NCBI GenBank assembly: GCA_947561585.1
Contig: CANNZV010001169.1
Coordinates: 1-64,000, forward strand
DNA from: Caprella mutica
Taxonomy: Eukaryota; Arthropoda; Malacostraca; Amphipoda; Caprellidae
DNA: 64,000 nucleotides
Direction: 5' to 3'
A model generated the notes under the pieces. That model was not told where the DNA came from and did not search any database. It saw only the letters and a program-made list of their open reading frames with translations. Within the stretch, counting starts at the first letter, position 1. Each line of letters starts with the position of its first letter. Below are positions 12,298 through 23,129 of this stretch, one piece after another. The position numbers were made by a program, and so were the translations under genes.

Positions 12298-12299
12298 TA
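12295..12299 (-). promoter_or_regulatory. TAATG stop-start overlap between LINE ORF1 and ORF2
   Basis: On the minus strand the ORF1 stop TAA (12299-12297) shares its last A with the ORF2 start ATG (12297-12295). Such UAAUG junctions are known to support termination-reinitiation in some two-ORF LINEs (shown for SART1). The overlap is read directly; translational coupling here is inference. Confidence 0.8.
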
Positions 12300-14078
12300 T
12301 TCATTTGTTTTTTTGTTTTTGGTAGCTCTCCCTGAAGTGCTTGCATCATTCTCTGTTTCACCAATGCTTTTTTTACGTTTTCCTTTCTTTTTCTTCTTCT
12401 TTGACCAGTTCTGGTCAGCATTCTTTTCCTCCACTCCTGAGGAAATAACTCCCTGGTCATTTTCTGACAGTATTAGCATTTCACGACTAGCATTTTCTTC
12501 AGCTGGAAGAAAATCAGGAGCATAGCTTCCTAGATGCTTTGTGGCAGATTCATTCATACGAACTGCATTGGGTAAGTGCTCAGTTCCAATTTGAGAAAAG
12601 ATTTCCTTTATGAATTTTGTCAAACCTGACAAAAGCTCAGCAAAACTATCTTGAATAAGTTTCTTGCATTCCTCCATTTGGTCTGGTACTCTGTAGGTAT
12701 TTTCAGTATGTAGGGTTGAAGAAATATTAGCATTTCGGCTTTGGAGAGATGGAGCTGTTGAACTGGTGGAGCTTGAAGGTTCTCTTCTTGTGACATCGCT
12801 GTATGAACGTTGTGATGATGCATCACTTCTGGTCATGATGTTAGAGACTTTTGTTGCCATTTGATTGTCTCTGGGTTGTGGAAATTTTGCATCAGCCAAG
12901 CTTTTTGCCTCCTGAAATGGCTTACCTAGTTTCATTGATTTATTTATTTCAATGGCCTTCAAGTTATACATGCATGAGCGTGCACTGGCTACATGTCCTC
13001 CTCCACAGTTTGCGCACTTTGGGGAGCCTGTCTTTGTGCAATCTTTCTTCATATGGTCCTCACCACAAATCATGCATCTTTCTCTGGCTGTGCATCCCCC
13101 TGACATGTGGCCAAATCTTTGGCAGCGATAGCAACGCAAAGGGGGTGGATTATATACTCTCACATCGAAAGACATGTATCCTAATTTTATTTTCTCAGGC
13201 AAGTTATGTCCACTGAAATCAATTTTAACAGCCGTTGATGGTTCCTTAATACCATTAGAAAACTTGGAAAGTCTGGTAATTCTCAGTATGTTTTCAGGAG
13301 AAACAATCATCTCTTTTATATCTTCTATCTCAGTTTCTGGTCCTATAGGGCTGATCACTCCTGAGGTGTGAGGTCCCAACCTACTTTCTGTTGGTTTGTA
13401 TGCGCTCACCGCACACCTACCAATTTTCTTGAGGGTGAGGAGCTTATCTAGGGATTCATGGTTAGTTTCATTTAGTTCCACTGCAACAATATTCTGTCTT
13501 CTATTGATTCTAACATCCTTAATGTGATTGTCTGGTATAACTTTAGAAATGCTTAAGGCGATTCCAACAGGGTCATATGAGAGTACATTAGAGCTACTCC
13601 GATCATCTTGTTTGAATATAATGGTGTTCTGGCTCCTTGAAGTAGCAGTCAAATTTGATGGAAATTTTCTTGTTTTGTCAGCATTGATTGCTTGTGGAAC
13701 TTCTTTATTTACTGTGTATACATTGTTACTGTGCTTGATTGTGGCATTTTGAGTTACAGGGATGGGGAATGTTTCAGGGATATGTTGGGTTTCTGGGATG
13801 GGGAATGTTTCAGGGATATGTTGGGTTTCTGGGATAGGGAATGTTTCAGCGATGTATTGGGATTCCGGGATTGGAAAAGTTTCGGGGATCACAAACAAAT
13901 CAGCCTCATTACTGTTCTCATCTAAATCAATCATAGGGCCAGCGCCATCCAAGTAATCAGGAGTCTCGTTCTGAGATTCCATAATTATACAGTTGTTAAA
14001 GTTATTAGTATTTCTTTCTCTAAGTATACTTTGGTTGTCTGAATTGTCAGTATTAGTTTCACAAGGATCAAGGTTCAT
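12297..14078 (-). CDS. LINE ORF1: gag-like RNA-binding protein with three CCHC knuckles
   Basis: A 593-residue nucleic-acid-binding protein, expected to package the element RNA. Three zinc knuckles run in series: C316-C319-H324-C329, C335-C338-H342-C347 and C355-C358-H362-C369. Residues about 64-110 hold four copies of a 13-residue repeat built on PETFPIPETQHI. The segment 155-310, just before the knuckles, is where ORF1 proteins of this type often carry an RRM-like fold, but I cannot confirm that fold. The C-terminus is lysine-rich (KKKKKKGKRKK). The ATG at 14078 is the first in frame, and the reading frame is open to the TAA shared with ORF2. Confidence 0.9.
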   Translation of the reverse strand: MNLDPCETNTDNSDNQSILRERNTNNFNNCIIMESQNETPDYLDGAGPMIDLDENSNEADLFVIPETFPIPESQYIAETFPIPETQHIPETFPIPETQHIPETFPIPVTQNATIKHSNNVYTVNKEVPQAINADKTRKFPSNLTATSRSQNTIIFKQDDRSSSNVLSYDPVGIALSISKVIPDNHIKDVRINRRQNIVAVELNETNHESLDKLLTLKKIGRCAVSAYKPTESRLGPHTSGVISPIGPETEIEDIKEMIVSPENILRITRLSKFSNGIKEPSTAVKIDFSGHNLPEKIKLGYMSFDVRVYNPPPLRCYRCQRFGHMSGGCTARERCMICGEDHMKKDCTKTGSPKCANCGGGHVASARSCMYNLKAIEINKSMKLGKPFQEAKSLADAKFPQPRDNQMATKVSNIMTRSDASSQRSYSDVTRREPSSSTSSTAPSLQSRNANISSTLHTENTYRVPDQMEECKKLIQDSFAELLSGLTKFIKEIFSQIGTEHLPNAVRMNESATKHLGSYAPDFLPAEENASREMLILSENDQGVISSGVEEKNADQNWSKKKKKKGKRKKSIGETENDASTSGRATKNKKTNE

Positions 14079-14500
14079 ACCTAACTGGGCAGATAGGTAG
14101 GTATGAAAAAAAAAAGGATTTAGTTAGGAAGACAAGGATTAGATACCTAGTAAAATAGGTAACTGCTTATCCTACATGTATAACAAAAACCCAGTCTCAA
14201 CTATTTATTGTAAAATATAGCAATAATTTAATGGACAAACACACCACTTCAAAACCAAAGTAAATAAACAAATTAATAAAGTTATGATTGAGAGGAGAAG
14301 ATCACTCTACCCAAGATTAGCACCAGTCCTTGGATCAAACTTAAGCACCCTAGAGATTAAAAGCTAGGTAGTGCCAAGTATCGATAAAAGACAAAAAAAA
14401 ATAGTGAAAAAAGAAGAAGGGAATATGGAGGATCTCCCCACTCACCTAACTCTAAACTCTATGTTTAGGGAAGAGAGTGGGATGAGGACCTCGTATGGAT

Positions 14501-14930
14501 GTAGATAATTACTATACACTAGAATCTAGATAGGTATACTATATGGTAATGTTAGGAAACAGAAAAAAAGGGAAAATTGGTAGTTAGTGGCTGTTTGCAA
14601 TAATCTGATAGTAGGCAAATAGGAACTACTTTACTCACTACAAACATGCAATTTCGGAACAAATCACCAAGATCTGCAAAGATAACTATGGTGAAAAGTA
14701 CGCGAAATATAGCCGGTTTTATCGTAACCTTTACGTCTAGAGCGACACGTCCTGTCACCACCGTAGCTGAAACAGGGAATTTTTTTTATCCATTCAATTT
14801 AGTTAATTTGCATTTGCTTGGTAAAGTGGTCGAAAATGAACAATTATATAAACCCTATAATTAAGAAAATAATCGTTTGTACTCGTGCACTAACTATAGA
14901 ATAATCACAAATCTTCATTCAATATGGCCG
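14501..14930. other. Gene-free stretch upstream of the LINE
   Basis: No supported gene. The lower part may still belong to the LINE 5' leader. No target-site duplication matching the other side was found. Confidence 0.4.
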
Positions 14931-15040
14931 TTTGTTTTCATCACCTGACCTCACGCACCGAGTTTTCAGTGCACGTAGGTACCTGCTATTTTAGGGGAGC
15001 GTTGAAATTTCAGGGCGTCCGAGATTTCGAACGTCCGAAG

Positions 15041-15085
15041 CGTTTTCCATTTGTACCCCAAACATTTGGGGTACAATTGAAAACG
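15041..15085. repeat. Imperfect inverted repeat around TACCCCAAA/TTTGGGGTA
   Basis: CGTTTTCCATTTGTACCCCA (15041-15060) is mirrored by TGGGGTACAATTGAAAACG (ending about 15085), with a loop of a few bases and one or two mismatches. A third related piece, GCAAATGGAAAACGG, lies about 80 bp downstream (15160-15174). The surrounding 14930-15200 is less AT-rich than its neighbours. Function unknown. Confidence 0.6.
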
Positions 15086-15227
15086 GTTTTCTCGCGCTCT
15101 GATGCACTCAGTGCGTTCCCTGTCGCCCTCAATGCATGCACGATAGTCTTTGGGTTGCAAATGGAAAACGGCTCAGTAGAACTAAAAGCATTATGGTAGC
15201 TACCTACATTCAACGGTTCATACAATT

Positions 15228-15325
15228 ACCGGAACCGTGGAACGGACCATGAATTACCAGAACGGAACATGAATTACCGGAACGGAACATGAATTACCGG
15301 AACGGAACATGAATTACCGGAACGG
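15228..15325 (+). repeat. 20-bp tandem repeat
   Basis: About five copies of GGAACGGAACATGAATTACC; the first is degenerate and the later ones nearly identical. Non-coding. Confidence 0.9.
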
Positions 15326-16105
15326 AGTTATTTTATTGAGAAATAGCCCTTGTTATGTCTCTAAGGTATGCATTTGGTCGATTTTTGTTACAGTTGATAT
15401 CATATTTGGCCATTTTATACTTGTTCTGCTCGTATATTCGCTACCAAACATCTGAAAAAATTATAACATACCTAGACAGAAAATTGACATGACATGATGA
15501 CTTAGTTCGTGATTCCGTGTTATAGGTATAAAATATTTTTGTTTGATTTTATGTTCCTATTTCTATGTGCTGATGTTTCTATTATTAAAGATTATAAATT
15601 TTATGTAAATGACCATCTACGAATTTCCTTGATTTTTTAGTGGTTAGGTAATAGTTATGAATTTATAAACTGCTAGATACCTGTCGCATTGGAGCTATGA
15701 TGTCCGTTGCCATCATGGCCCTACTCTGTTTATAAATAGGGTTAAGAATGCCCATTTGTAAACAGTGGATAATAGATATATCTATAATTTACCCTAATAG
15801 TAATTTATACTAGCTACCTTTCTACAATACCTAATTAGGTACTTAACTAAGTTCTACTATTGAAAAGGTACAATGATTAAAAATATGACATAGCTATTGT
15901 CCTATGGTCTAACAATCCTTTCCATTTATGATTTGTCAAACTGTACCTAGTGTTAGCCACATAGTGTCACCACAATTAGTTAGCCTAAGGAAGGTGTAGT
16001 ACACAGTATACTATATAGTCTTTATTTAATTAAACAATATAGTATATACCTGAGTACCAACTGTCCATTATGAAATGGTGTTACCCCATGTTACAGAGGG
16101 GTGTA
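15326..16105. other. Gene-free stretch
   Basis: AT-rich with no supported feature. Confidence 0.5.
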
Positions 16106-16111
16106 GATCAT

Positions 16112-16600
16112 AAGCCCCCCCCCCCCGGTCAAGAGCCCCCCCCCCCCGGTCATGAGCCCCCCCCGGTCAAGAGCCCCCCGGTCATTTACCCCCCCCCCCC
16201 TTCCGGTCATGAGCTCCCTTGTTTTCAAATCCTTATTTACTTTTATTATTTGATCCTTATTGACACTTTTGTAGTTCATTACTGATTAGACATAAAATAT
16301 ATGTATATCGGGGGGCGGCACGCCCCCCGATATACATATATTTTATGTCTAATCATTTTATGTCTAATCTAACCCCCCTGCCAGGTCATTAAACAATCAT
16401 GAAGTGTGCAGAACAACAAACTAGCGGATACAACAAACTACATTAGCAACTCTCAGCTATTTCTATCTCAGTAGTTATTCATTTGCTTAACTAGGTAAAT
16501 AAGGATTAAAAAACAGGGAGGGGGGGGGGGGGGGCTCGTGACCGGGGGGACTTATGACCTAGGGGGGCTCGTGACCGGGGGGGGCTCTTGACCGTACCCC
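16112..16600. repeat. C-tract and G-tract inverted array around a long palindrome
   Basis: The left part (16112-16215) has runs of C separated by GGTCAAGAG or GGTCATGAG. The right part (16517-16600) has runs of G separated by CTCGTGACC or CTTATGACC, the reverse complement of the left motif. A perfect palindrome sits between them (16284-16354). Overall this is a large foldback structure with G-quadruplex-forming potential on opposite strands of the two arms. No coding capacity; it may be an unusual foldback MITE. Confidence 0.75.
16284..16354. repeat. Perfect palindrome, 34-bp arms with 3-base loop
   Basis: The left arm starts GATTAGACATAAAATATATG and ends CGGGGGGCG. The loop is GCA (16318-16320), and the right arm (16321-16354) is its exact reverse complement. 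Part of the arm end (ATTTTATGTCTAATC) is repeated directly afterwards. It would form a very stable hairpin in single-stranded DNA or RNA. Confidence 0.95.
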
Positions 16601-16617
16601 GTTACAGAGTATGTCAG

Positions 16618-16815
16618 TTAAAGCCAATTAATTGGCTTAGTTAGATTTCAAAAGGTCAAAACTCAGATATGTCTATTTGGCTTAAGATTTTGAATTAATT
16701 TCTATATTCCTATGTTAATTTTGGCTTGAAATCTTTTAATCTTCAAAAAATAAGCCAAATTGGCTTGGCTCAGAATTTTTGTGAAATTTTAGCTCAAAAA
16801 TTCGCTTACAATTTT
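16618..16815 (+). repeat. Dispersed repeat family R1, copy 2
   Basis: Same order of shared blocks as 3876-4065, with small insertions. It begins at the palindromic AGCCAATTAATTGGCTTA and ends near TTGGCTTGGCTCAGAA. Confidence 0.7.
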
Positions 16816-16884
16816 CCAACCTCTTAAAACATGGGTGGTACCTAGGCAGCGCTGCCAGTCAATAAAGCATGTCCAAACTTGTCA

Positions 16885-17000
16885 TTTTAACCAGTCTGCA
16901 GAATATGGGAGATTATCTCTGAACAATTTTGAATTAATTCCTATATTTGCATTAATTTTGCTAAAACACTTCTGAAATTTGAATTAATCCCTATATATTT
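16885..17000 (+). repeat. Dispersed repeat family R2, copy 2
   Basis: Reverse complement of 6838-6950 with moderate divergence. It lies 70 bp after the R1 copy. Confidence 0.7.
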
Positions 17001-18000
17001 TTGCTCAACATTAACTTGGGTACCTAGTAGTAGTGGCTAACTACCACAAAATTCAGTCACAGTATAAATTAAGAAGAGATATTGCTAGTTTGTTTTGGGT
17101 GTACTGGCTCTGATTAAGAAATTTGGAGATTATGTTAACCTCTTAATAATTTTCTAAATATATCATTTCAGATTCTGACATATTATTTATCAGTTAAATA
17201 TTGTTTAAATATTCACAGTAGCTATGTAGCATTTATTTCATTTTTATAATAGTGTATATATATTTTCTAATTATTATTTAATGCACAGAAACTCTTTATA
17301 GCTTAATGGAATCCAATGTTATTGTTTGGCGTCCTCGCACCTTATATTTTTCAAGACGTTTATTACACTATGCATTAAGTTTTAAATTCAAAATATCTGT
17401 GCACCATTTTTCTTTGTCCAAGAAATAGTTTTGCCTCTTGTGATTAACATGTATTTCTATCATTTATAAATGTAATTAGATAATAGATGTTCTGTATAAA
17501 TATTATTTTGTGGCCATATAATTAATTGTAGATGTATTTCAGGCCTCTTCTTCATTTTGTCACTTAGTTTGATTCTAAGTAAACTGCCTACCTACCTACC
17601 GAGTTCCTCCAAGTTCCTATCATAAACCCAATTGATATAGCTAAGAAAAAAATAGCCTAAATTCCAACCTAAAAGCTATTAGCTATTTCTAAGCCATCGG
17701 CTGTAGGTTGAGTCAGCTACCTAATATGGAAAAGAAGGAGAACCTATTGCTGTAGAGGTGAGTAGCTATAAGCTAGCTACCATTGACATTTATAAAATTA
17801 CATTATTTCCACCTATGGTTTTAGATTACTAAATAAGTAACTAGTAGATGATAGTTTTGGCTTTGTTAAATCAAATGTAGCTGACTAGCTTCAGCTATAT
17901 ATTGATCCATTTTTATTTAATATTCAATCAGTAAAATTTTAGTTAGCATAGACTATTATCAAATAAACTTATAATTGTAGGTTCATCTCTGTTAATATGT
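17001..18000. other. Gene-free stretch before the THAP exon
   Basis: No supported gene. If the THAP exon at 18016 were part of a gene, this would be intron or upstream DNA; a TTTGCAG acceptor-like sequence stands immediately before its ATG. Confidence 0.45.
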
Positions 18001-18015
18001 AAACATTGTTTGCAG

Positions 18016-18480
18016 ATGGGTCGAAAATGTTGTGTACCAGAGTGCAGATCAAATTACCATCCACAAGATCCTCATGTCACCGTCTTCCCCTTTCCCAAGA
18101 ATGAATTGAGGAAAAGAGAACGGCTGAGTAGAATTCACCGTGATCAATTTGATCCTTCTGCCGTTTGCATGAAGCATTTTCACAAACAATTCATAGTAAG
18201 AGAGATGTCTGCTGTGAGGATTGACAACAGTAATGATTCATGCAAGAGAAAAATTACTATATTAACTAAAGATGCATATCCTTCAATTTTTTAAACCATC
18301 CATGATATTTTTCTAGAGAACCTACTCTTAAAAGGAAAACTCCTGATGAACGTAGAGCTGATATAGCTGTTCATGAAAATAAAATATTAGAAAAATTAGA
18401 AATTGAAGATAATATTAATTTCTTTTCTGAAATCATTGATTTGTGTAAAAATTATTCAATATTATTTATTTTCTTGATAA
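18016..18480 (+). pseudogene. THAP zinc-finger exon, interrupted
   Basis: THAP domains are C2CH zinc fingers that bind DNA and occur in host regulators and P-type transposases. The ATG at 18016 follows TTTGCAG and starts MGRKCCVPECRSNY. The zinc ligands are the two cysteines in CCVPEC and the later CMKH (AVCMKHF), separated by the usual spacing. An FPFPKNE stretch and the run LTKDAYPSIF follow. A stop falls just after PSIF at a T-run (about 18285-18293). The downstream sequence to about 18480 still reads as a basic, charged protein in another frame, after one further stop, so the exon appears frameshifted. It could be a decayed host gene, a P-element relic, or a gene with a sequence error. 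Confidence 0.7.
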
Positions 18481-18540
18481 TAATAATTCCAATACATAGG
18501 AGAGATTTCAAATTTCTATTTTTAGTCTTTTGTACACAAA

Positions 18541-19820
18541 ATGAACAATAGCTAAACTTGTGAAATTATATTTGATATAGCTAGTTATCTTGTCTGTTCT
18601 GTTCTTATCTATTATTCTTATATGCAGTATCTTAATCTTAATTTATTGATTTATTTAAACTAAATAAACTGTAGCAACTGAAGTTAAAAAAGACATGAAA
18701 ATTATTCATGCATTTCTTAAATAGATAGCTATTTATTCATCTTTATTAGCTAATCATTGTTGGTTAAAAAGAGATTGATGAAAGTAACAACCTTACATTG
18801 AAATAACAATTATTACTTATTAACTAGCTTTATAATGGAATCCAGGATGGCATCTGCTCAGATGATCATCAAATTCTTATGATGCCAATTGTATTTTTTG
18901 TCTATGGAAGTAAAGTAAAAGAAATTATATAGCAACATGTAATAAAATTTCATTTTGACATTTATTTCAATATTTCATTTATCCTTAATAAATACAATTA
19001 TTTTTAATTAAAACAAATTAATAAATACTTACCAATTTGTAATTTTTGAGATGAATGTTTTCATATAAATACTGCAGTTGAAGAGAACAATGACCCAATA
19101 TTGCCTGTTTGAAATGAAATTGAAAATATATTTAATTAATCTGTGCTACAATCTGAATAATAATAGCTAAGTATGATTGAAATTTCATTAAAACTTGATT
19201 ATAAAACTTACCTCAAGTGGAGTGGAATTCAGAAACATCTCATTGTAATTACATCTGCTCATGCAATAAATTTAATATGAATAGATTGACTGAAAAAAAG
19301 CCATTTCTAGATTTAGCAATGACGGATACAGTTTATGAAGATTATCAGTACTGCCACAGTAAAGCTCTAAAACATGGATTTTACAAAGGAACATTCTTCA
19401 TAGATTCTCCAACACAAATCTGAGTTTTGATTTAGATATTAGAAATTAATTAATATGTTCCCATTACCTAATTAATCTGAATATCATAATTATTTAATTA
19501 ATATGAGACATTTCTTGAACATTACCCATTTCTTGGTCTGGGTATACAATAACAAATTTGTAAAATTAAAAAGTAATAGGAAATTAGAAACCAGTTAGTA
19601 GAGAGAAATTAACATAAAGTGGTTACACTTTTCTTTGATAGTACCTACCTAATATTTAGTAAATGTTAATATATTGTTATATAAGGCAATAAGTTCAGAA
19701 CATTTTGTTATAAATTCCTAGATTTAGTATTTACTAGTAATTGACTATGAATAAAATAAAGAGTTTTCAAAACATTCTACATTTCTCAGATACTGATTTT
19801 TGTAGACTTGCAGAGTCCCT
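18541..19820. other. Gene-free stretch
   Basis: AT-rich, no supported features. A short ORF at 19217-19423 carries no recognised motif. Confidence 0.5.
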
Positions 19821-19826
19821 AAGCTC

Positions 19827-19912
19827 GGGTCACGCAGGTAAATTGCGGCCCTTTAATTTTTAATTATGGCCCTCTCAATAGAGTCTAATACATTCTGAAC
19901 CTAAATTACATT
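19827..19912 (+). mobile_element. MITE family A, second copy, left part
   Basis: It begins GGGTCACGCAGGTAAATTGC as in the complete copy at 5489 and follows it to about the TTACA position, with one small internal duplication. It is then interrupted by the hAT element. It ends with ATTACATT (19905-19912), the left target-site duplication. The 2 bases before it are TC instead of TA, probably a mutation. Confidence 0.85.
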
Positions 19913-20051
19913 TTTTTCCTTTCAGTCAAGAGATTTTAAAAGATTAAATTTAAAATCTCTACAAAATTAATTCTTTTTCTCATCAAAACTGTATTTACAG
20001 CAACTGGATTAAAACTAGAGTTTGAAGATGTCCAACATGTTGGAAAATTGT

Positions 20052-20378
20052 TTGTGAAGGCGGTGCCAGACGAAGAGTCAGCACTAAACCACGCCCACTT
20101 TCGTCACTTTTAGTCATGAATCTCACTAACCAACACTGCTGGTTAGCAGAGTGAACACTCACGAATGGAGTCACGATTGTCAGTGTTGTATTGGCCGACG
20201 TGGGAGGAGAGCAGCATAAAAATATATAAATTCTTCCGTCTCTTCTTTTTCTTCAATATAAGAAGAGCAGCAGCACATAATAGAAGTCGATGTTGCCGTG
20301 ACATGGTCGACAACCTCTCGCAGTGACGTCGTGTGATCAACTCACAGACCAGTAAAGTAGAAGATGTTCCAATGCTGC
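20052..20378 (+). repeat. Left arm of a 3.2-kb inverted repeat inside hAT-1
   Basis: It starts GAAGGCGGTGCCAGACGAAG and continues AGTCAGCACT; near its other end it reads ACCAGTAAAGTAGAAGATGT. Both blocks recur in reverse orientation at 23130-23293, with diverged sequence between. The arms may be ends of another element nested in hAT-1; I found no target-site duplication to prove this. Confidence 0.65.
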
Positions 20379-20881
20379 GTGGACACCACTGCACAATAAT
20401 TTGAGTGGAGAGAGACCGCGGGAAAATGAGAACCAATCAGAGACGGTAGGTGCGTGATGTCACACAAATTGGAAGTTATTAGGGGGAACTAATTTAAATA
20501 TTGCACGTTTTCTATGCTGTTCATTTTGAGGGGAGACTAAACTAAAACAGTTTGGATTTTAATGCACTCTTTTAGATTAATTTATAGTTTCCATTTATTA
20601 GATAATATAGTGAAAATTATCTTTAATATATACAATTTTTCCCACTCTTTCTTATTAACAGTGAAGACCATATACTATAGTAACTATACTGTATACATAA
20701 TGATATACCACACGAAATAAAAAAATTAATTTTTTTTTTTTTGACAGTTATATTTATAGCATATATTATTGAACATCAATTGACATCACAGATTAGTGAA
20801 AAATAGTTAGGGATAAAAGAAAGCACTTGAATGATTATTTAAAATGTTATTGGTCATGTATCTACCTAGGTTGTAGTTATA

Positions 20882-21026
20882 AGGGTAATTTCCGAATTAC
20901 CGGTCTGTTCCACATCTTCGGTCATATAAGAAAAAACTGCATTTTAAAAATTAAATAATTATTAAAAATATAATTTTTCTTATATGACCGAACATGTGGA
21001 ACTGACCGGTAATTCGAACTTACCCT
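20882..21026. mobile_element. Foldback MITE with arms of about 54 bp
   Basis: The 145-bp unit begins AGGGTAATTTCCGAATTACC and ends with near-complementary sequence closing in TTACCCT. The inner arm portions (GGTCATATAAGAAAAA and its complement) match exactly. Almost the whole element is arms. The target-site duplication is uncertain. Confidence 0.8.
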
Positions 21027-21059
21027 AGAGGCCTAGGTATTTATTGGATTAGTTATGAT

Positions 21060-22677
21060 TAGAGCTAGGACATTGGGGCACTTAAAAAAGAGCAATAGTA
21101 GCGGTCAAAACGAGCACTTGTAGCGCTATAAATGTGCAGTAGGAGCGATAGAAAAGAGCATTTGGGGCACTTATCGGAGCATTTGAAGCACTTATCAGTG
21201 CATTCGGGGACAGTTATTGCCTTATTGGTGCATTTGAGGCAGTTTTTTGAGTGTTTCATGCACCGAATTAAAAGGCGTGTTACTTATCAAAGTAAGAATT
21301 TTAACGAGGTTTTGTTTTTTGAAGAGTTTTTGGATGAAATATACACAAGAATTATCTTTAATTTTTATCGATAAATAATTTATTTTGAAAAATCATTATG
21401 TAAATATGTAAGGCTCAAAAGTATTGTGCAATACTTGAAAAAACATAAGAAAAAGAACAATAAATGTTGAAACCAAAACGAACGTATGCAGTACATATAA
21501 TAATTGGAATCTATATCGAGTCTATAATGTTACAGAAAATTCTAGCATCACATGTTGTTGAAGTTTTGTAAGAATGTGAAAGTTAACCCATATTAACAAG
21601 AAAAAACCATTACTTCTTTAACATTTTTCTTGACCCTTCATCGTCTATCTGAGACCAAATATTTCAATAAAAAGAATAATCTCTACTTCTGTGGAAGTAA
21701 CAGGGGCACTAGCATAGCGGGAAACATCTTAGGGAGTCAATTCGGGAAAGATTTCAGTCTGGTTTCTTCACTACGCCTTGCAAAACATTCAACCCAGAAT
21801 TTACTTACTCAAACAAATGTACGAAAAATAAGGTATGTAAATAAAACAAAGATATTAGCAGCTAAAGATATATGAATTGCGTGAAAATCTAGGGTTAATA
21901 TTAGAATAGTTACACCTCTTTTTAATTTTTATAGAACTTTTCTAATCAAAGAAAATGTATAAGAAAAGGGTAACAAAATTAAATCATTAAAAAACTGAAC
22001 AACAATACATTAACTCATTAAGTGAATATAATCAAATTAAATCAATGCATGACTAGATTAATGGTAGACATAGAATATATTTGTTAATCCATATAATTTA
22101 AAGATGTCATTGTAGGAGCTACATGGCCCTTATATAACGGATATTTTTTGCCCGAGCTTTACGAGCTCTACCTGTAATATGATTTCTCTTCAACATTTGA
22201 AATTAGTTTACTATCAAAAAATAAATACGGATACAATTTCTTTGACTGTACCTAGGCAATAGCACACAAACACATACCCTGGTATTTCACTGAAGCTATC
22301 TCTCTATCAATATCATATTCGCATTTTAATCTATTTTTAGTTTAAGTATATTTATACGAACTAATTATTGGTAATATGAAGGATGGGGAAAGAAATGTAT
22401 GAATTATTAATGTTACATAAATAAACAGTCTCAGCAATCACTGATAGATAACTATGTGAAATTAGTTCGATCATTCACGTTTAAGCTTTATGAACCATTA
22501 AATACACTTAAAAGTACAGTTATTTGACATTGCTCAATCTTGGTGCGCAATAGAAATCAACAGAGTACATATGGAGCATTTTGGGGCGTTTTGAGCATTT
22601 TGGGGCGTTTATAGCGTTTGGAGCATTATGAGCGCTAGTGGCATTTAACTTATAAATGCCCCAATGTCCGAGCCTTA
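21060..22677. mobile_element. Second hAT element (hAT-2), non-autonomous, nested in hAT-1
   Basis: The 1618-bp element is flanked by the exact 8-bp direct repeat GTTATGAT (21052-21059 and 22678-22685). Its ends are inverted repeats: left TAGAGCTAGGACATTGGGGC, right (reverse complement) TAAGGCTCGGACATTGGGGC. The TA-purine-N-G start fits hAT termini. Subterminal regions carry many short motifs such as GAGCATTTGGGGC and GCACTTAT. No transposase ORF is recognisable, so it would need a transposase in trans. Confidence 0.85.
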
Positions 22678-22685
22678 GTTATGAT

Positions 22686-23129
22686 ATTTTAAAACTAATA
22701 AATTTATAACACTAGGTATGAAGTTATAGGTACGCATTGTTGAAATATTAATAGTTTGAAGTATACACAACTCTATAAGATTAACGACAGTTGTAATTTC
22801 GAGAGCAATAATAACAGACAACCTTTTCTTCTCACACTGTGTAGCGGAATGTTTAGTTTTTGGCGTGGACAGTGAACAACAAAACAGAACAAGTTCAAAT
22901 TATATAAAAAATGATTTATGAGATTATATATGAATATTTTGAAACAATAAAGGAATATGAACATTTACAATCACAAAAATTTAATTTTCGCATTAGGAGA
23001 TATCATAAAATATACCTAATAATAACATCAGAAATAATGCAATAGCGAATGTAGTAAGAATGATTGAAACGTCACGCACTTACCATTTTGACGTGCCATC
23101 AGTCGCTAGATATTTGAAAAGACTGTATT
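22686..23129. other. hAT-1 interior, no gene seen
   Basis: AT-rich sequence between hAT-2 and the right arm of the internal inverted repeat; short ORFs without motifs. Confidence 0.5.

Larger units (their letters stand above)
8340..14500 (-). mobile_element. Non-LTR (LINE) retrotransposon, two intact ORFs, I-type domain set
   Basis: A minus-strand element with ORF1 (three CCHC knuckles) and ORF2 (endonuclease, reverse transcriptase, RNase H, terminal CCHC). Carriage of RNase H after the reverse transcriptase fits the I group of clades. Both ORFs are uninterrupted, suggesting a young copy. The outer limits are approximate: I saw no clear 3' tail and no target-site duplication. The range given covers the ORFs plus a 3' segment with a hairpin and a putative 5' leader up to about 14500. 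Confidence 0.85.

Noticed and set aside
16070..16285. Proline-rich open frame
   Set aside because: It arises from C-runs in the foldback locus; it has no other coding signal.
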